A DNA stretch of 64,000 nt from Vibrio proteolyticus NBRC 13287 (GCF_000467125.1 NZ_BATJ01000006.1:186001-250000); one strand, 5' to 3'; numbered from the stretch's first letter, positions 46,929-56,507 are shown. A program made the numbers and translations. Notes: generated from the letters alone by a model not told the origin.

Positions 46929-46956
46929 TTGACCTGAAAATTCAATCCGTTAAAGT
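46929..46956 (+). promoter_or_regulatory. Sigma-70-type promoter of the tRNA-Leu/tRNA-Cys unit
   Basis: TTGACC, 16 bp, TAAAGT, followed by ACGC. Confidence 0.6.
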
Positions 46957-47016
46957 ACGCCTCGTTCCAGCGGGTTAGCCCGGTAGGGAATGGTGTTACC
47001 ATCGCATATCTGCGTT

Positions 47017-47103
47017 GCCCTGGTGGTGGAATTGGTAGACACAAGGGATTTAAAATCCCTCGGCGTTCGCGCTGTGCCGGTTCAAGTCCGGCCCGGGGCA
47101 CCA
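47017..47103 (+). tRNA. tRNA-Leu (UAA)
   Basis: 87 nt with a long variable arm. The acceptor GCCCTGG pairs with CCGGGGC, the anticodon loop is TTTAAAA (TAA), and CCA is encoded. Cotranscribed with the tRNA-Cys 26 bp downstream. Confidence 0.96.
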
Positions 47104-47129
47104 TATCTCTGATTAAGAACAATTTGAAA

Positions 47130-47203
47130 GGCGCGTTGGCAGAGTGGCTATGCAGCGGATTGCAAATCCGTGGACCTCGGTTCGACTCCGGGACGCGCCT
47201 CCA
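47130..47203 (+). tRNA. tRNA-Cys (GCA), copy 3
   Basis: Identical 74 nt to copies 1 and 2. Second gene after tRNA-Leu. Confidence 0.97.
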
Positions 47204-47211
47204 TTATTTTT

Positions 47212-47243
47212 GAAAAAGCCTCGGTGTATACCGGGGCTTTTTC
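47212..47243 (+). terminator. Terminator of the tRNA-Leu/tRNA-Cys unit
   Basis: GAAAAAGCCTCGG / CCGGGGCTTTTTC stem (one G-U pair) ending in Ts. The A-rich left arm can also serve the convergent - strand gene. Confidence 0.8.
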
Positions 47244-47252
47244 ATTTTAGGC

Positions 47253-47690
47253 TTAAGCGGAACATGGGCTAGAGCGGGTTTTCATCTCACGCTTTCTCAT
47301 CGGCATTGCGTCAATCGTTTGAGAGACTTCTTTCCAGTTGGTTTTTTTCCCCCATCTGAGCTTTTCGTTGCCGTCTTTGCCAATCAAAACAGCAGTGTGC
47401 TCTTTTTCGTTGGCGCCGTATGCGCGAAACAGGGCAGGGATATTAAATTCTTCTTTAACCCAGCCCGGGATCGTGAAGCCATCGGCCGTGACCACGATGG
47501 TGACAACATCACGATCTGAAAGTTGGCATTCATTTATCAGCGCTTCCATCAAAAATTGCTGAACGTGTTCATCGTTAGAAGGGGCAAAGTAGAGCACGCT
47601 ACGGTGGCTCCAGTATTCCGCATTTGCCGGATATGCAGCGACCAGGCTGGTGTGCAAACACAGCAGAGTAGTAATGATTAATCGAAGCAT
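47253..47690 (-). CDS. DUF4174-family exported protein
   Basis: 145 residues. The signal peptide is MLRLIITTLLCLHTSLVAAYPANA. The mature part shows the DUF4174 pattern: RSVLYFAPSNDEHVQQ, SDRDVVTIVV, AVLIGKDGNEKLRWG and IDAMPMRKREM at the end. The fold resembles thioredoxin-like proteins without an active-site cysteine pair. Periplasmic, function unknown. Convergent with the tRNA unit. Confidence 0.85.
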   Translation of the reverse strand: MLRLIITTLLCLHTSLVAAYPANAEYWSHRSVLYFAPSNDEHVQQFLMEALINECQLSDRDVVTIVVTADGFTIPGWVKEEFNIPALFRAYGANEKEHTAVLIGKDGNEKLRWGKKTNWKEVSQTIDAMPMRKREMKTRSSPCSA

Positions 47691-47800
47691 ATACGCCTCC
47701 CGGGTAAAGCTACATTCCTGTACTCATACGTTCAGTTTAGAAAACAGGAACACTTCATGCTGTAGTCCGGATGGACGATTTACGGTGTACAGAGACACAA

Positions 47801-47821
47801 AGGCCAGCATTTTGCTGGCCT
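47801..47821 (-). terminator. Hairpin after the DUF2986 gene
   Basis: AGGCCAGCA / TGCTGGCCT stem with a 3-nt loop; CTTTG follows on -. Confidence 0.6.
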
Positions 47822-47825
47822 GAGA

Positions 47826-48002
47826 TTACTGTTTCTGCACGTCCTGAATATCAGGCTGCGTATCACTAGCGACTTGTTCTGCTTCCAGTTTTTCACGCTC
47901 AGCTTTCGATATATAGCGAGGTTTATTGCTTTTATGCAGCTTGGAGTTTTGCTTCTTTTGCTTAGCTTTGAGAATCTGGTTGATTTTCTTTTTGCGGTTC
48001 AT
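47826..48002 (-). CDS. DUF2986-family small basic protein
   Basis: 58 residues, highly basic. It opens MNRKKKINQILKAKQKKQN and continues KLHKSNKPRYISKAEREKLEAE, which is the DUF2986 pattern seen in Vibrio and relatives. It may bind RNA or ribosomes given its charge, but the function is unknown. Own hairpin terminator downstream; divergent from the acetyltransferase gene. Confidence 0.8.
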   Translation of the reverse strand: MNRKKKINQILKAKQKKQNSKLHKSNKPRYISKAEREKLEAEQVASDTQPDIQDVQKQ

Positions 48003-48078
48003 TTGATCTAGGTATTAGGCATTTCGGACGCGTGAGGATATAGTTTTTTCTTTCTGGTTACAAACTCTGATTCTGTCT

Positions 48079-48600
48079 ATGCAACCACTCGAAACCACAC
48101 GCCTGCGTCTGCGCTTTATTACGTTTGACGATGCGCCGTTTATCCTGAAACTCTACAATACCAGTGGTTTTCTGCGTTTTGTCGGAAACAAGCGTCTCAG
48201 TACGGAATCTGACGCTGAACACTACATCGAGAACGCCTTTTTAACGATGGAGAGGGACAAGGGCGTCAGTCTGCTGGTGGTTGAAGAGAAACAGACATCA
48301 ACCCCGATTGGCGTATGTGGCCTTATCAAGCGAGAGATACTCGATGCCTATGATGTTGGCTACGGGTTCTTACCGCAGGCGACTGGAAAGGGTTACGGAA
48401 CGGAGTCTGTGCTTGCTGTGATTCGTTATGCGGAGCAACAGGAACATATTGACGAGTTGGTGGCAATCACGACGGCTGACAATGAAGCCAGTAAGGCGCT
48501 GCTGAATAAAGCCGGCTTTCAGTTTGCCAAAACGCAACAGGTTCTTGAGGACGGGAGGGCGTTGTTGCTGTATTCGTTGACGCTGAGGCAATATGACTGA
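48079..48600 (+). CDS. GNAT-family N-acetyltransferase (RimJ/RimL type)
   Basis: 173 residues. It begins MQPLETTRLRLRFITFDDAPF, the RimJ/L-like opening. The acetyl-CoA loop is GYGFLPQATGKGYGTESVLAV, and the C-terminal AITTADNEASKALLNKAGF is typical. The target could be a ribosomal protein N-terminus or a small molecule; it is not determined. The stop overlaps the next gene's start by 8 nt. Confidence 0.88.
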   Translation: MQPLETTRLRLRFITFDDAPFILKLYNTSGFLRFVGNKRLSTESDAEHYIENAFLTMERDKGVSLLVVEEKQTSTPIGVCGLIKREILDAYDVGYGFLPQATGKGYGTESVLAVIRYAEQQEHIDELVAITTADNEASKALLNKAGFQFAKTQQVLEDGRALLLYSLTLRQYD

Positions 48601-48976
48601 GAATAATGAGATTTTTAACGGCGAGTTATTAAAAGAGTTCAACACCGTAAAAGCCATGATCTGGATTTATTGTCGCGACAAGCATGGTGCCCGTCAAATC
48701 TTGTGTGAAGAGTGTGACGCGCTATTGCGCTACGCGGTGCAGCGACTGGATCGCTGCCCTTATGGCGCAGCCAAACCGACCTGTAACCGTTGCCCGATCC
48801 ACTGCTATAAACCGGAGCCAAAGCAACGAATGCTGGCCGTGATGCGGTATGCGGGTCCGAGAATGTTACTGCCTCACCCGATTCTGGCAATCCGCCACCT
48901 GATACACGAAAGGCGTGCAGTGCCGGATAAACCGGTACCACACGCCTCCAATCGTCATCGAAGGATGAAGCGTTAA
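48593..48976 (+). CDS. ygbA: YgbA-like protein (nitrous oxide-stimulated promoter family)
   Basis: 127 residues. It has the conserved cysteine-rich core: IYCRDKHGARQILCEECDALLRYA, LDRCPYG--KPTCNRCPIHCYKP, then MRYAGPRMLLPHPILAIRHL. The cysteines could hold a metal. The family is named for nitric/nitrous oxide-responsive expression, and E. coli ygbA is controlled by NsrR. Here it is coupled to an acetyltransferase gene and no NsrR site is evident. Confidence 0.85.
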   Translation: MTENNEIFNGELLKEFNTVKAMIWIYCRDKHGARQILCEECDALLRYAVQRLDRCPYGAAKPTCNRCPIHCYKPEPKQRMLAVMRYAGPRMLLPHPILAIRHLIHERRAVPDKPVPHASNRHRRMKR

Positions 48977-48986
48977 GTTGATACTG

Positions 48987-50147
48987 TTAGTCGCCGGCAA
49001 CCAAACGACGTTTGGTTTTGACACTGGCCAGCAACATATAGATGCAAGTCGCCAACAATGCCGCAAACAAGTAGCCCATCAAACCTTGTTGTGAACGCAT
49101 GAAGCTGTCAGCCAGAATCGGACCCACAACAGACCCGATGCTGTAGCTAAATAGCATGACTTGAGTCACCGCGACTATTTTAGATGGCTCCATCTTGTCA
49201 CAGCCTAAGTTGATCGCGATAGGATACAGAGCAAACGTCGCCATACCCAGCATAAAAATGCACACCGCCAACACAGACAGGCTGCCGTCCAACGTTGTAA
49301 TCGCTATCGCGCCCACACCCAGAAGACAGAACATGGCCATCAACAGCGTGCGGCCGAGGAATTTGGATGCCCAAGGCACCATAGGTTGAACGGCCATACC
49401 ACCCAGTATGATCAGAGCCATAAGCGTACCCAAGTCCTCATTGCTTATTCCACGATGCGCCAGTTCAAGGGGCATTAGGCCGTAGATTGCGCCAAGCGTT
49501 AAACCGGAAACCACGCAGCCGATGATCGCAGCATGATTCATTTTACTGATCTGCTTGAATGACAGACGGGATGGCTGTTCGCTTTCTGGCTGATCGGATT
49601 CACCAAAGACAAGCACAACCACCGCCAGCAACAGCAGTGTAAAGATCGCAATAAAAGGCACACCGCCTTCAATACCGAGATAACCGATGCCCAGTTGACC
49701 GATAGATGAACCGCCATAAAGTGACGCCATATAAATACCCAGACGGCGAGCGCGGCCTTTCTCATCCCCATGCAACAGCCAGGATTCTACAATCACAAAC
49801 ACGCCAGCTACAGCGATACCCGCGATAAAACGTGCAGCCAACCAAATGGTTGCTTGTGGCAATAAAGGAAGCACAAGAATGGTCGCGATAAATGCACTCA
49901 GGCACCAAACAAATGCTTTGCGGTGTCCGCATTGATGCACCAGAGGTTCGATAACAATCGCACCAACTAAGAGACCTGCGTAGAAAACACTCGCCAGCCA
50001 GCTGGCCAACTGACTATCAAGACCATAATGAGGCAAAACCAGAGGAATTAAGCTCATTAGGTAGCCAGAAGCTACAGCATATAGCGATAACGCAATAACA
50101 GGCACGGATATGCGTGCTTTTTGCGCAGTTTCAAAAGTGTTTTCCAC
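48987..50147 (-). CDS. MFS transporter, YcaD-like
   Basis: 386 residues, GTG start, twelve hydrophobic helices. The region SVFYAGLLVGAIVIEPLVHQCGHRKAF carries the MFS loop 2-3 motif in a variant form. FVIVESWLLHGDEKGRARRLGIYMA is characteristic of the YcaD branch. Substrate unknown. It is convergent with ygbA, 10 bp away. Confidence 0.88.
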   Translation of the reverse strand: MENTFETAQKARISVPVIALSLYAVASGYLMSLIPLVLPHYGLDSQLASWLASVFYAGLLVGAIVIEPLVHQCGHRKAFVWCLSAFIATILVLPLLPQATIWLAARFIAGIAVAGVFVIVESWLLHGDEKGRARRLGIYMASLYGGSSIGQLGIGYLGIEGGVPFIAIFTLLLLAVVVLVFGESDQPESEQPSRLSFKQISKMNHAAIIGCVVSGLTLGAIYGLMPLELAHRGISNEDLGTLMALIILGGMAVQPMVPWASKFLGRTLLMAMFCLLGVGAIAITTLDGSLSVLAVCIFMLGMATFALYPIAINLGCDKMEPSKIVAVTQVMLFSYSIGSVVGPILADSFMRSQQGLMGYLFAALLATCIYMLLASVKTKRRLVAGD

Positions 50148-50290
50148 CGCTGGATCCCCAAAAGAAAAGAGTCAAGAACATTATGATTTTCGGGGCGACT
50201 ATGCAGATTTCACAGATAAGGGTAAAACGAAAAATATCGAACTTTACGATAAAAATTATTTATCGTAACTGAGTGTGGAGTAATCATAAC

Positions 50291-50327
50291 AAAAGTCGGC
50301 ATATTTAGTGAAAATATGCCGACTTTT
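50291..50327 (-). terminator. Terminator of trxC
   Basis: 16-bp perfect stem AAAAGTCGGCATATTT with 50312-50327; Ts are present on both strands. Confidence 0.85.
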
Positions 50328-50349
50328 TATGCATTTGTATGAGGTGGTG

Positions 50350-50784
50350 TTATTTAGAGGCTGCTGAGTTAAGCCATTGATCAAATTGTGACTTTGGTAG
50401 AGCGCCATTAACCATATCGACTCTCTGACCGTTCTTAAATACCATTACTGTAGGAATGCTGCGAATCTGATATCTTGCCGCAATGTTTTGCTGAGTCTCG
50501 GTATCGACTTTAATAAATCGCATCTGACCTTTTCGCTCTGCGGCAACATCAGCAAAAATAGGTGCAAATCCCACGCAAGGATTACACCAAGGCGCCCAAA
50601 AATCGATCACGACAGGTTGCTGGCTAGTAAGTAAAGCGTCCAGGTTGGCTTCAGTACCTTCAATAGGGGCGCCGTCAAACAGAGGTGACTGACACTTACC
50701 GCAGATTGGGTTTTCTGAAACACGTTCTACTGGCACTCGATTCAAACCATGGCAAGACGGACAACGGCTGTTAAATGTAGGCAT
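50350..50784 (-). CDS. trxC: Thioredoxin TrxC (thioredoxin 2) with WCNPC active site
   Basis: 144 residues. The N-terminal zinc-binding module has CPSC (8-11) and CGKC (28-31), as in thioredoxin 2. The redox site is WCNPC at 66-70; the canonical form is WCGPC, so the Gly-to-Asn change is a departure that could shift redox potential. The cis-proline loop is RSIPTVMVF. A cytosolic disulfide reductase, often oxidative-stress induced. Divergent from the FabH-like gene. Confidence 0.93.
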   Translation of the reverse strand: MPTFNSRCPSCHGLNRVPVERVSENPICGKCQSPLFDGAPIEGTEANLDALLTSQQPVVIDFWAPWCNPCVGFAPIFADVAAERKGQMRFIKVDTETQQNIAARYQIRSIPTVMVFKNGQRVDMVNGALPKSQFDQWLNSAASK

Positions 50785-50907
50785 AACTTTCTCTCGAAAC
50801 TTTCATTTGTTATCGGTTGAATTATGACATGAATCTTAAATAGAGCGTATCGGTACGCCGCGATACTGAGTATACTTCGGTGAAAAAGATGTATAAAAAG
50901 GTTATTA

Positions 50908-51993
50908 ATGACTCAATATTACGCAGAAATTACCGGTTGGGGTAAATGTCTCCCGCCGGCTACGCTCTCCAACGACGACCTCAGCACTTTTCTCGATACT
51001 TCGGATGAATGGATTCGCTCTCGTACCGGCATCGAAAACCGTCGCATCAGCCATGTAAACACTTCGGAACTGGCGACCGTTGCTGCAAAACACGCTTTAG
51101 CGTGTGCTGGAATCAGCGCGAATGAGATTGATGTGCTGATTGTTGCGACCTGTTCGCCGGATTCGCTCATTCCTAACATTGCATCTAAAGTTTCGCAAAA
51201 TCTGGGCATGAAAGCGGCGGCTGCATTTGATCTCAATGCCGCTTGTACTGGATTTGTCTACGGGCTCGAAACGGCGACTCGCCTGATTCAGGCTGGCAAC
51301 TATCGCAATGCACTGGTTATTGGTGCAGAAAGGCTGTCATTCTTTATTGACTGGACCATGCGTGATACTGCTGTCCTGTTTGGTGATGGGGCAGGCGCTG
51401 TAGTGCTGAGCCGCACAGAACAGAAAGCCGGGTTGCAAAGTGCACAATTAGGCTGTGATTCTGCAGGTCGTGACATCCTGGCGGTACCCAAGTTCGGTAC
51501 ATCGATGGATCGTTTTGCTGCGGACAACGGTTACTGGGAATTCGACTTTATCGGTAAAGAGATTTTCAAACGTGCGGTAAAAGGCATGGGAGCGGCAGCC
51601 CAGAGTGTATTGTCTCGTTCCGGTTTGTCTACTGAAGAGGTTGATGTCGTGATTCCTCACCAAGCTAATATCCGGATTATTCAGACGCTGTGCGATCTAT
51701 CCGGTATCAGCCAGGAAAAGGCGTTTGTGAACATTCACAAATACGGTAATACTTCCGCGGCAACCGTGCCTATTGCCTTATGTGAAGCGCTTGAGCAGGG
51801 AAAAGTGAAACCAAATGACGATTTGCTTTTGGCCGCATTCGGTGCTGGATTGACCTGGGGGGCTGGGCACATAAAATGGGGTGAGCGTGTCACGCCGATA
51901 GGGCAAAGTGATGCAGCTCTTCCAGAGTGCCCACACAGTGCACTTGAGCTACTTGCCAATGCAATTGAGCATTGTAAAAGTAAGCCAGAGTAA
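50908..51993 (+). CDS. 3-oxoacyl-ACP synthase III family protein (FabH-like, second copy type)
   Basis: 361 residues, longer than housekeeping FabH (~317) by a C-terminal extension. The catalytic triad is intact: Cys113 in [10 protein letters not shown], His251 in IPHQAN, Asn281 in YGNTSAA. GFGAG-like [10 protein letters not shown] is near the end. It would condense an acyl-CoA or acyl primer with malonyl-ACP. Because it lies outside a fab cluster, it is probably a specialised or salvage isoform (FabH2-like). Confidence 0.88.
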   Translation: MTQYYAEITGWGKCLPPATLSNDDLSTFLDTSDEWIRSRTGIENRRISHVNTSELATVAAKHALACAGISANEIDVLIVATCSPDSLIPNIASKVSQNLGMKAAAAFDLNAACTGFVYGLETATRLIQAGNYRNALVIGAERLSFFIDWTMRDTAVLFGDGAGAVVLSRTEQKAGLQSAQLGCDSAGRDILAVPKFGTSMDRFAADNGYWEFDFIGKEIFKRAVKGMGAAAQSVLSRSGLSTEEVDVVIPHQANIRIIQTLCDLSGISQEKAFVNIHKYGNTSAATVPIALCEALEQGKVKPNDDLLLAAFGAGLTWGAGHIKWGERVTPIGQSDAALPECPHSALELLANAIEHCKSKPE

Positions 51994-52003
51994 AAACCCG
52001 ACC

Positions 52004-52036
52004 GTCGCCGCCAATTTGTGCGGCGACTGTGTTTTT
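52004..52036 (+). terminator. Terminator of the FabH-like gene
   Basis: GTCGCCGC / GCGGCGAC stem followed by TGTGTTTTT. Confidence 0.75.
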
Positions 52037-52103
52037 GCCTAGGGAAAGCAAACCTCTGCTGGTATTATCCACCTCTAAAGTAAAGTATAACGGCACGTCT
52101 TCA

Positions 52104-53252
52104 ATGAAGTTTCTTCACACCTCCGACTGGCATCTTGGCCGCCAATTTCACAATGTCTCTCTTCTTGATGATCAACGCGCAGTGATAGAACAGATCATCG
52201 ATTATATTGCCAATCATCCGGTTGATGCTCTAGTGATTGCTGGTGATATTTATGATCGTTCGGTTCCACCGACCAGCGCCATTGAGTTGCTGAATGAGAC
52301 CGTCAACCGGATTTGTGGTGAACTCAATACGCCAGTCATTCTGATCTCTGGCAATCATGACGGCGCACAGCGGCTGGGTTTTGGTGCAGAGCAAATGCGC
52401 CATGCCGGTCTGCATATTTTAAGCAGTTTCGATGATCTGTTGAATCCGGTGGTTATTCACTCTGAGACGAGCGGAGACGTTGCATTTTACGGTATGCCTT
52501 ATCACGATCCGGAACTGATCCGACATTTGTATCAAGAGAGCGTCTCCGATCATGATGAAGCTCATGCATTCCTTTCTAAACGAATTCAAGAGAGTTGGAA
52601 CGTGGACCAGCGTCATGTGCTGATCAGCCACTGTTTTGTCGATGGCGCCATCGAGTCGGAATCCGAACGTCCGCTATCCATTGGTGGCTCTGATCGAGTC
52701 AGTCATGAACATTTTGTTGAATTTGATTACGTAGCGCTGGGCCATTTGCATCAACCACAACAGAAAGGTGAAGAGTACATTCGCTATTCAGGTTCATTGA
52801 TGAAATACAGCTTTTCTGAACAGCATCAGAAGAAGGGGATGACATTGGTTGAGTTGGACGAGAAAGGCTTTAAGTCGGCAACTCACATTGATCTGAAAGC
52901 GCCTCATGAAATGCGAATTATTGAGGGTGAACTGAATGATATTATTGCTCAGGGAATGACCGACCCGAACAGTCACGATTATGTGTTGATTCGCCTGCTG
53001 GATAAGCATGCGATTCTCGACCCGATGGAAAAGCTGCGTAAAGCGTATCCGAATGTGCTTCATTTGGAAAAGCCCGGCATGTTGATTGGCGTGGATCAAG
53101 AAATGGGTAGAGCCAGGCTAACTAGAGGTGAAATTGATATGTTTCGGGATTTCTTTCTGGAGGCCAAACAGGAATCGTTGACACCTGCTCAGGAAGAAGC
53201 AATGGCCAGTATTATCAGCAAGCTAACTGGTGATAAGGAGGTCCGCTCATGA
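52104..53252 (+). CDS. sbcD: Exonuclease subunit SbcD
   Basis: 382 residues from the ATG at 52104, where the invariant MKFLHTSDWHLGRQ begins; the open frame upstream overlaps a terminator. Phosphoesterase motifs are complete: SDWHLG, GDIYDRS, LISGNHDG, ISHCFVDG and GHLHQPQ, binding two manganese ions. With SbcC it cleaves DNA hairpins and processes ends. The stop overlaps the sbcC ATG by 4 nt. Confidence 0.95.
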   Translation: MKFLHTSDWHLGRQFHNVSLLDDQRAVIEQIIDYIANHPVDALVIAGDIYDRSVPPTSAIELLNETVNRICGELNTPVILISGNHDGAQRLGFGAEQMRHAGLHILSSFDDLLNPVVIHSETSGDVAFYGMPYHDPELIRHLYQESVSDHDEAHAFLSKRIQESWNVDQRHVLISHCFVDGAIESESERPLSIGGSDRVSHEHFVEFDYVALGHLHQPQQKGEEYIRYSGSLMKYSFSEQHQKKGMTLVELDEKGFKSATHIDLKAPHEMRIIEGELNDIIAQGMTDPNSHDYVLIRLLDKHAILDPMEKLRKAYPNVLHLEKPGMLIGVDQEMGRARLTRGEIDMFRDFFLEAKQESLTPAQEEAMASIISKLTGDKEVRS

Positions 53253-56200
53253 AACCGATAAAACTAATACTTCAGGCGTTTGGTCCGTTTTCGGGACAAG
53301 AGCAGGTCGATTTCACCAAATTGGGTGCCTCTCCACTGTTTTTGATCAATGGCCCGACCGGCTCTGGAAAAAGCTCTATTTTAGATGCTATCTGTTTTGC
53401 ACTCTATGGCGAAACCACAGGCAGTGAGCGGACTGGTGATCAAATGCGTTGCGATCATGCTGAGCCTGACACACTGACCGAGGTCAGTTTTGAGTTTTCT
53501 CTTGGCAGTAAAGTCTACAAGGTTGTTCGGACGCCCGATCAGGAAGTGCCCAAAAAGCGAGGTGACGGTACCACGAAGAAAACGCACACAGCGTCACTGT
53601 ATCTGGTTTCGAATGGAGAGGAGCAACTCATGGCTAGCCGCCCGACTGCGGTGTCTAAAGAGATGCTGTCTATCATTGGTCTGGATGTGAAACAGTTCCG
53701 CCAGGTCATGGTGCTACCTCAAGGAAAGTTTCGTGAGCTATTGACCGCGAACTCAAAGGAACGCGAACAGATTTTTGGACAGCTATTCCAAACACACATT
53801 TACACTCAGATCGAGAAAGCACTGTTTGATCGAGCTGCCGGTATACGAAAAGAAAAAGATGAGTTTGATAACCAGATTAAAGGGGCACTGGATGTCGTCT
53901 CGGTCAACAGCGAAGAAGAGCTTCAGGCAGAAAAAGCGCGTTTGGCTCCTATCTTGAGCGGAAGTGACCAGCAATATCAGAATGCCCAAAAACAGTTAGA
54001 TCATACCAAGCAGCAACACTCGGCTGCCTTAGAGCTGAGTCACCAGTTTGCCCAGAAAGCGAAGTTGGATGCGGAATTGAAAGAGCATCTGGCTAAACGT
54101 GAGGGTATCGATAAGTTACGTCTGCAGAAACAACAGGCGCAAAAAGCCATGCAGCTTGATCGCCCATACGATCAGATGAAGAGTGCTGAGAAACAGTGCG
54201 AGACTGCCAGAAATAGTATAAAAGATAAATCTCTGCTTCTGGAACAGGCTCAGCAGCAGCTAAAAGACGCGGAGAGTGCGTATCAGGCAGCCGAGAAAAA
54301 TAGCGAGCAGGTCAGTGAACTCAATCAGCAACTGTTCCAACTGGAGTCAGTAGGCAAGAAATTCGCCGCGTTGAATGAGCAACAAAAATTGCTTGAAAGT
54401 GCTAATCAAGCCTTTGTCGCAGCCACTTCGCATCATCAGAAATCTGAGCAGACATTTAAGCACCTGGATACTCAACTTCAGGCGAAACGAACTGAGCGTG
54501 AACAAGCACAGCAGCAAAGTGCGACGCTGGATGGTAAACGACTGTCCCTCACCAATACCATTGAGCTGATTGATCTTCGCCTGAAACATCAGCAACTCAT
54601 CCAGCGCCAGAATGCTGAGTTACAGCGGTTCCAGCAAGTGGAAAAGCAGTATCAAGCCGCTCAAGAGCAAACCAACCTTGCGCGTCAAACTGCAGATAAA
54701 CTCGAGTTTGTCTGGCACAGCAATCAGGCAGCAGAGCTGGCGGCAAGATTGACAGAAGGTGACTCCTGCCCTGTGTGTGGTAGTCACACGCACCCTCAGT
54801 TGGCGCAGTTTATGGGTGACGCTGTAACAAAAGATCAAGTCCAACAAGCGCGTGAATACCAGCAGCAGCAAACGAACCGCGAGCTTGAACAGGCAAGTTT
54901 ACGGCAAAAGCTGGAAAGTGATTTACAGTACTTGCAGCAGGAAGCCGTTCAAGTCGAAGCCTCTTTGCAGCAGAAAGAAGCAACGGATTTGGAAACGTTA
55001 CAACAACGGAAACTATCGCTGGAAAACGAAATTCAACGTTTGTCTGCTATTGACTTAGTTGCGCTAGAAGACCAGTTGCGCCAATTGGAAATCAAACTGG
55101 TTCAGGCTCAGCAAGAGCACGACGCTCAGGGACAAAACCTTGAAAAAGCGCGACGAGAGTTGACTGAAGCAGAAACCAAAGTCGCGTCGCTACAGTCGGA
55201 TATTACGTCCGACTTTACGCACGTTGACCAAGTCAGACAAAAGTACAGCTCAGTTCAGAAGCAGATACAGAGCTTGACTCTGGCAGAACAGCAGGCACGT
55301 ACGCGATTATCGGAGATGCAGAACCTGGTTGCGTCGTCTCAATCTGCCCATATCAGTGCCAAAGAGCAGCTTCAATCCTGGACAACGGAATTGGAACGGG
55401 CTCAGGCGCAATGGGAACACGCTTTAGCCCAGACAGATTTTCACGATGTGGACGCTTACCTAAAGGCGAAGTGGGACGAAGCCCAACACACAGCTGCAGA
55501 TGGTCGCCTCCGTCAGTTTGATGAGTTACTGGCGACTCTGAAAGGGCGGATTGATAACGTTGCTCAGGCGTTAGAAGGTAAAGAGCCGCCTAATTTGGCG
55601 TCCATTGAAAGTGAATTAGCTGGAAAGCAAAAAGTGGTGAGTGGTGCGTTTGATATGCTGGCATCCCACCGCTCTCGTATGGATAGCTTGGTTCAGGTGG
55701 AACAGAAACTGGCGCGATTGTACGAGAAAAACGTCGAACTCGAAAAAGCCTACCAAGTGTACGGTACGCTCAGTGATATTGCTAATGGTCGTACTGGGGC
55801 CAAAGTCAGCCTACATCGTTTTGTGTTGGGAGTTTTGCTTGATGATGTATTGATTCAGGCATCTCTGCGCCTCAGAGTAATGACTAAAGGCCGCTATGAA
55901 TTACGTCGCAAAGAGGATAGAGCGAAAGGGAATGCGGGCTCTGGTCTCGATTTGATGGTCGAGGACGGATACACCGGAAAACTGCGTGATGTCGCCACGC
56001 TTTCTGGCGGTGAATCATTTATGGCTGCATTGGCCTTGGCTCTGGGGCTGTCGGACGTGGTGCAGTCATACAGTGGCGGCATTCGCCTCGATACACTGTT
56101 CATTGATGAAGGTTTTGGCAGCTTAGATCCTGAATCCCTTGAACTCGCAATTCAGACTTTAATCGACCTGCAACAAGGTGGCCGCACGATAGGCATCATC

Positions 56201-56308
56201 TCTCACGTCAGTGAGTTGAAGGAACAGATGGCTTTGCGTGTGGATGTATCTTCAAGTCGAACTGGCAGTAAAATAAAAGTACTGGGAAATCAGAGTCTGG
56301 TCTATTAA
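53249..56308 (+). CDS. sbcC: Exonuclease subunit SbcC
   Basis: 1019 residues, SMC-like. The Walker A is NGPTGSGKSSILDAICFALYG near residue 35. Long coiled coils rich in Gln/Glu/Lys flank a zinc hook CPVC at 507-510. The ABC signature is LSGGESFMAALALALGLSDVV, and the Walker B is LDTLFIDEGFGSLD. Partner ATPase of SbcD in the Mre11-Rad50-type complex. Start coupled to sbcD. Confidence 0.95.
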   Translation: MKPIKLILQAFGPFSGQEQVDFTKLGASPLFLINGPTGSGKSSILDAICFALYGETTGSERTGDQMRCDHAEPDTLTEVSFEFSLGSKVYKVVRTPDQEVPKKRGDGTTKKTHTASLYLVSNGEEQLMASRPTAVSKEMLSIIGLDVKQFRQVMVLPQGKFRELLTANSKEREQIFGQLFQTHIYTQIEKALFDRAAGIRKEKDEFDNQIKGALDVVSVNSEEELQAEKARLAPILSGSDQQYQNAQKQLDHTKQQHSAALELSHQFAQKAKLDAELKEHLAKREGIDKLRLQKQQAQKAMQLDRPYDQMKSAEKQCETARNSIKDKSLLLEQAQQQLKDAESAYQAAEKNSEQVSELNQQLFQLESVGKKFAALNEQQKLLESANQAFVAATSHHQKSEQTFKHLDTQLQAKRTEREQAQQQSATLDGKRLSLTNTIELIDLRLKHQQLIQRQNAELQRFQQVEKQYQAAQEQTNLARQTADKLEFVWHSNQAAELAARLTEGDSCPVCGSHTHPQLAQFMGDAVTKDQVQQAREYQQQQTNRELEQASLRQKLESDLQYLQQEAVQVEASLQQKEATDLETLQQRKLSLENEIQRLSAIDLVALEDQLRQLEIKLVQAQQEHDAQGQNLEKARRELTEAETKVASLQSDITSDFTHVDQVRQKYSSVQKQIQSLTLAEQQARTRLSEMQNLVASSQSAHISAKEQLQSWTTELERAQAQWEHALAQTDFHDVDAYLKAKWDEAQHTAADGRLRQFDELLATLKGRIDNVAQALEGKEPPNLASIESELAGKQKVVSGAFDMLASHRSRMDSLVQVEQKLARLYEKNVELEKAYQVYGTLSDIANGRTGAKVSLHRFVLGVLLDDVLIQASLRLRVMTKGRYELRRKEDRAKGNAGSGLDLMVEDGYTGKLRDVATLSGGESFMAALALALGLSDVVQSYSGGIRLDTLFIDEGFGSLDPESLELAIQTLIDLQQGGRTIGIISHVSELKEQMALRVDVSSSRTGSKIKVLGNQSLVY

Positions 56309-56380
56309 TCAGGATTTTTATTGTGTTAATACGCAATTACTGGCTATAAAGAAATAAAAGAATCAAAATTCAGTCACGGT

Positions 56381-56404
56381 TAACGTCTCATTAATAAGAC
56401 GTTA
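56381..56404. promoter_or_regulatory. 24-bp near-perfect palindrome upstream of cqsS
   Basis: TAACGTCT pairs with AGACGTTA around CATTAATA, about 105 bp before the cqsS ATG. It has no T-run, so an operator is as likely as a terminator of sbcC. Regulator unknown. Confidence 0.4.
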
Positions 56405-56507
56405 GAAACTCGGTTCTATGGATATTAATCGTGTCGGTAATTAATTATAATTAACAAAGTTTTATAAACCGGAACAATAAAATAGTTCAAATATCCGGTA
56501 AATCAGA

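Noticed and set aside
46871..47122. 83-residue - strand frame
   Set aside because: It crosses tRNA-Leu in antisense.
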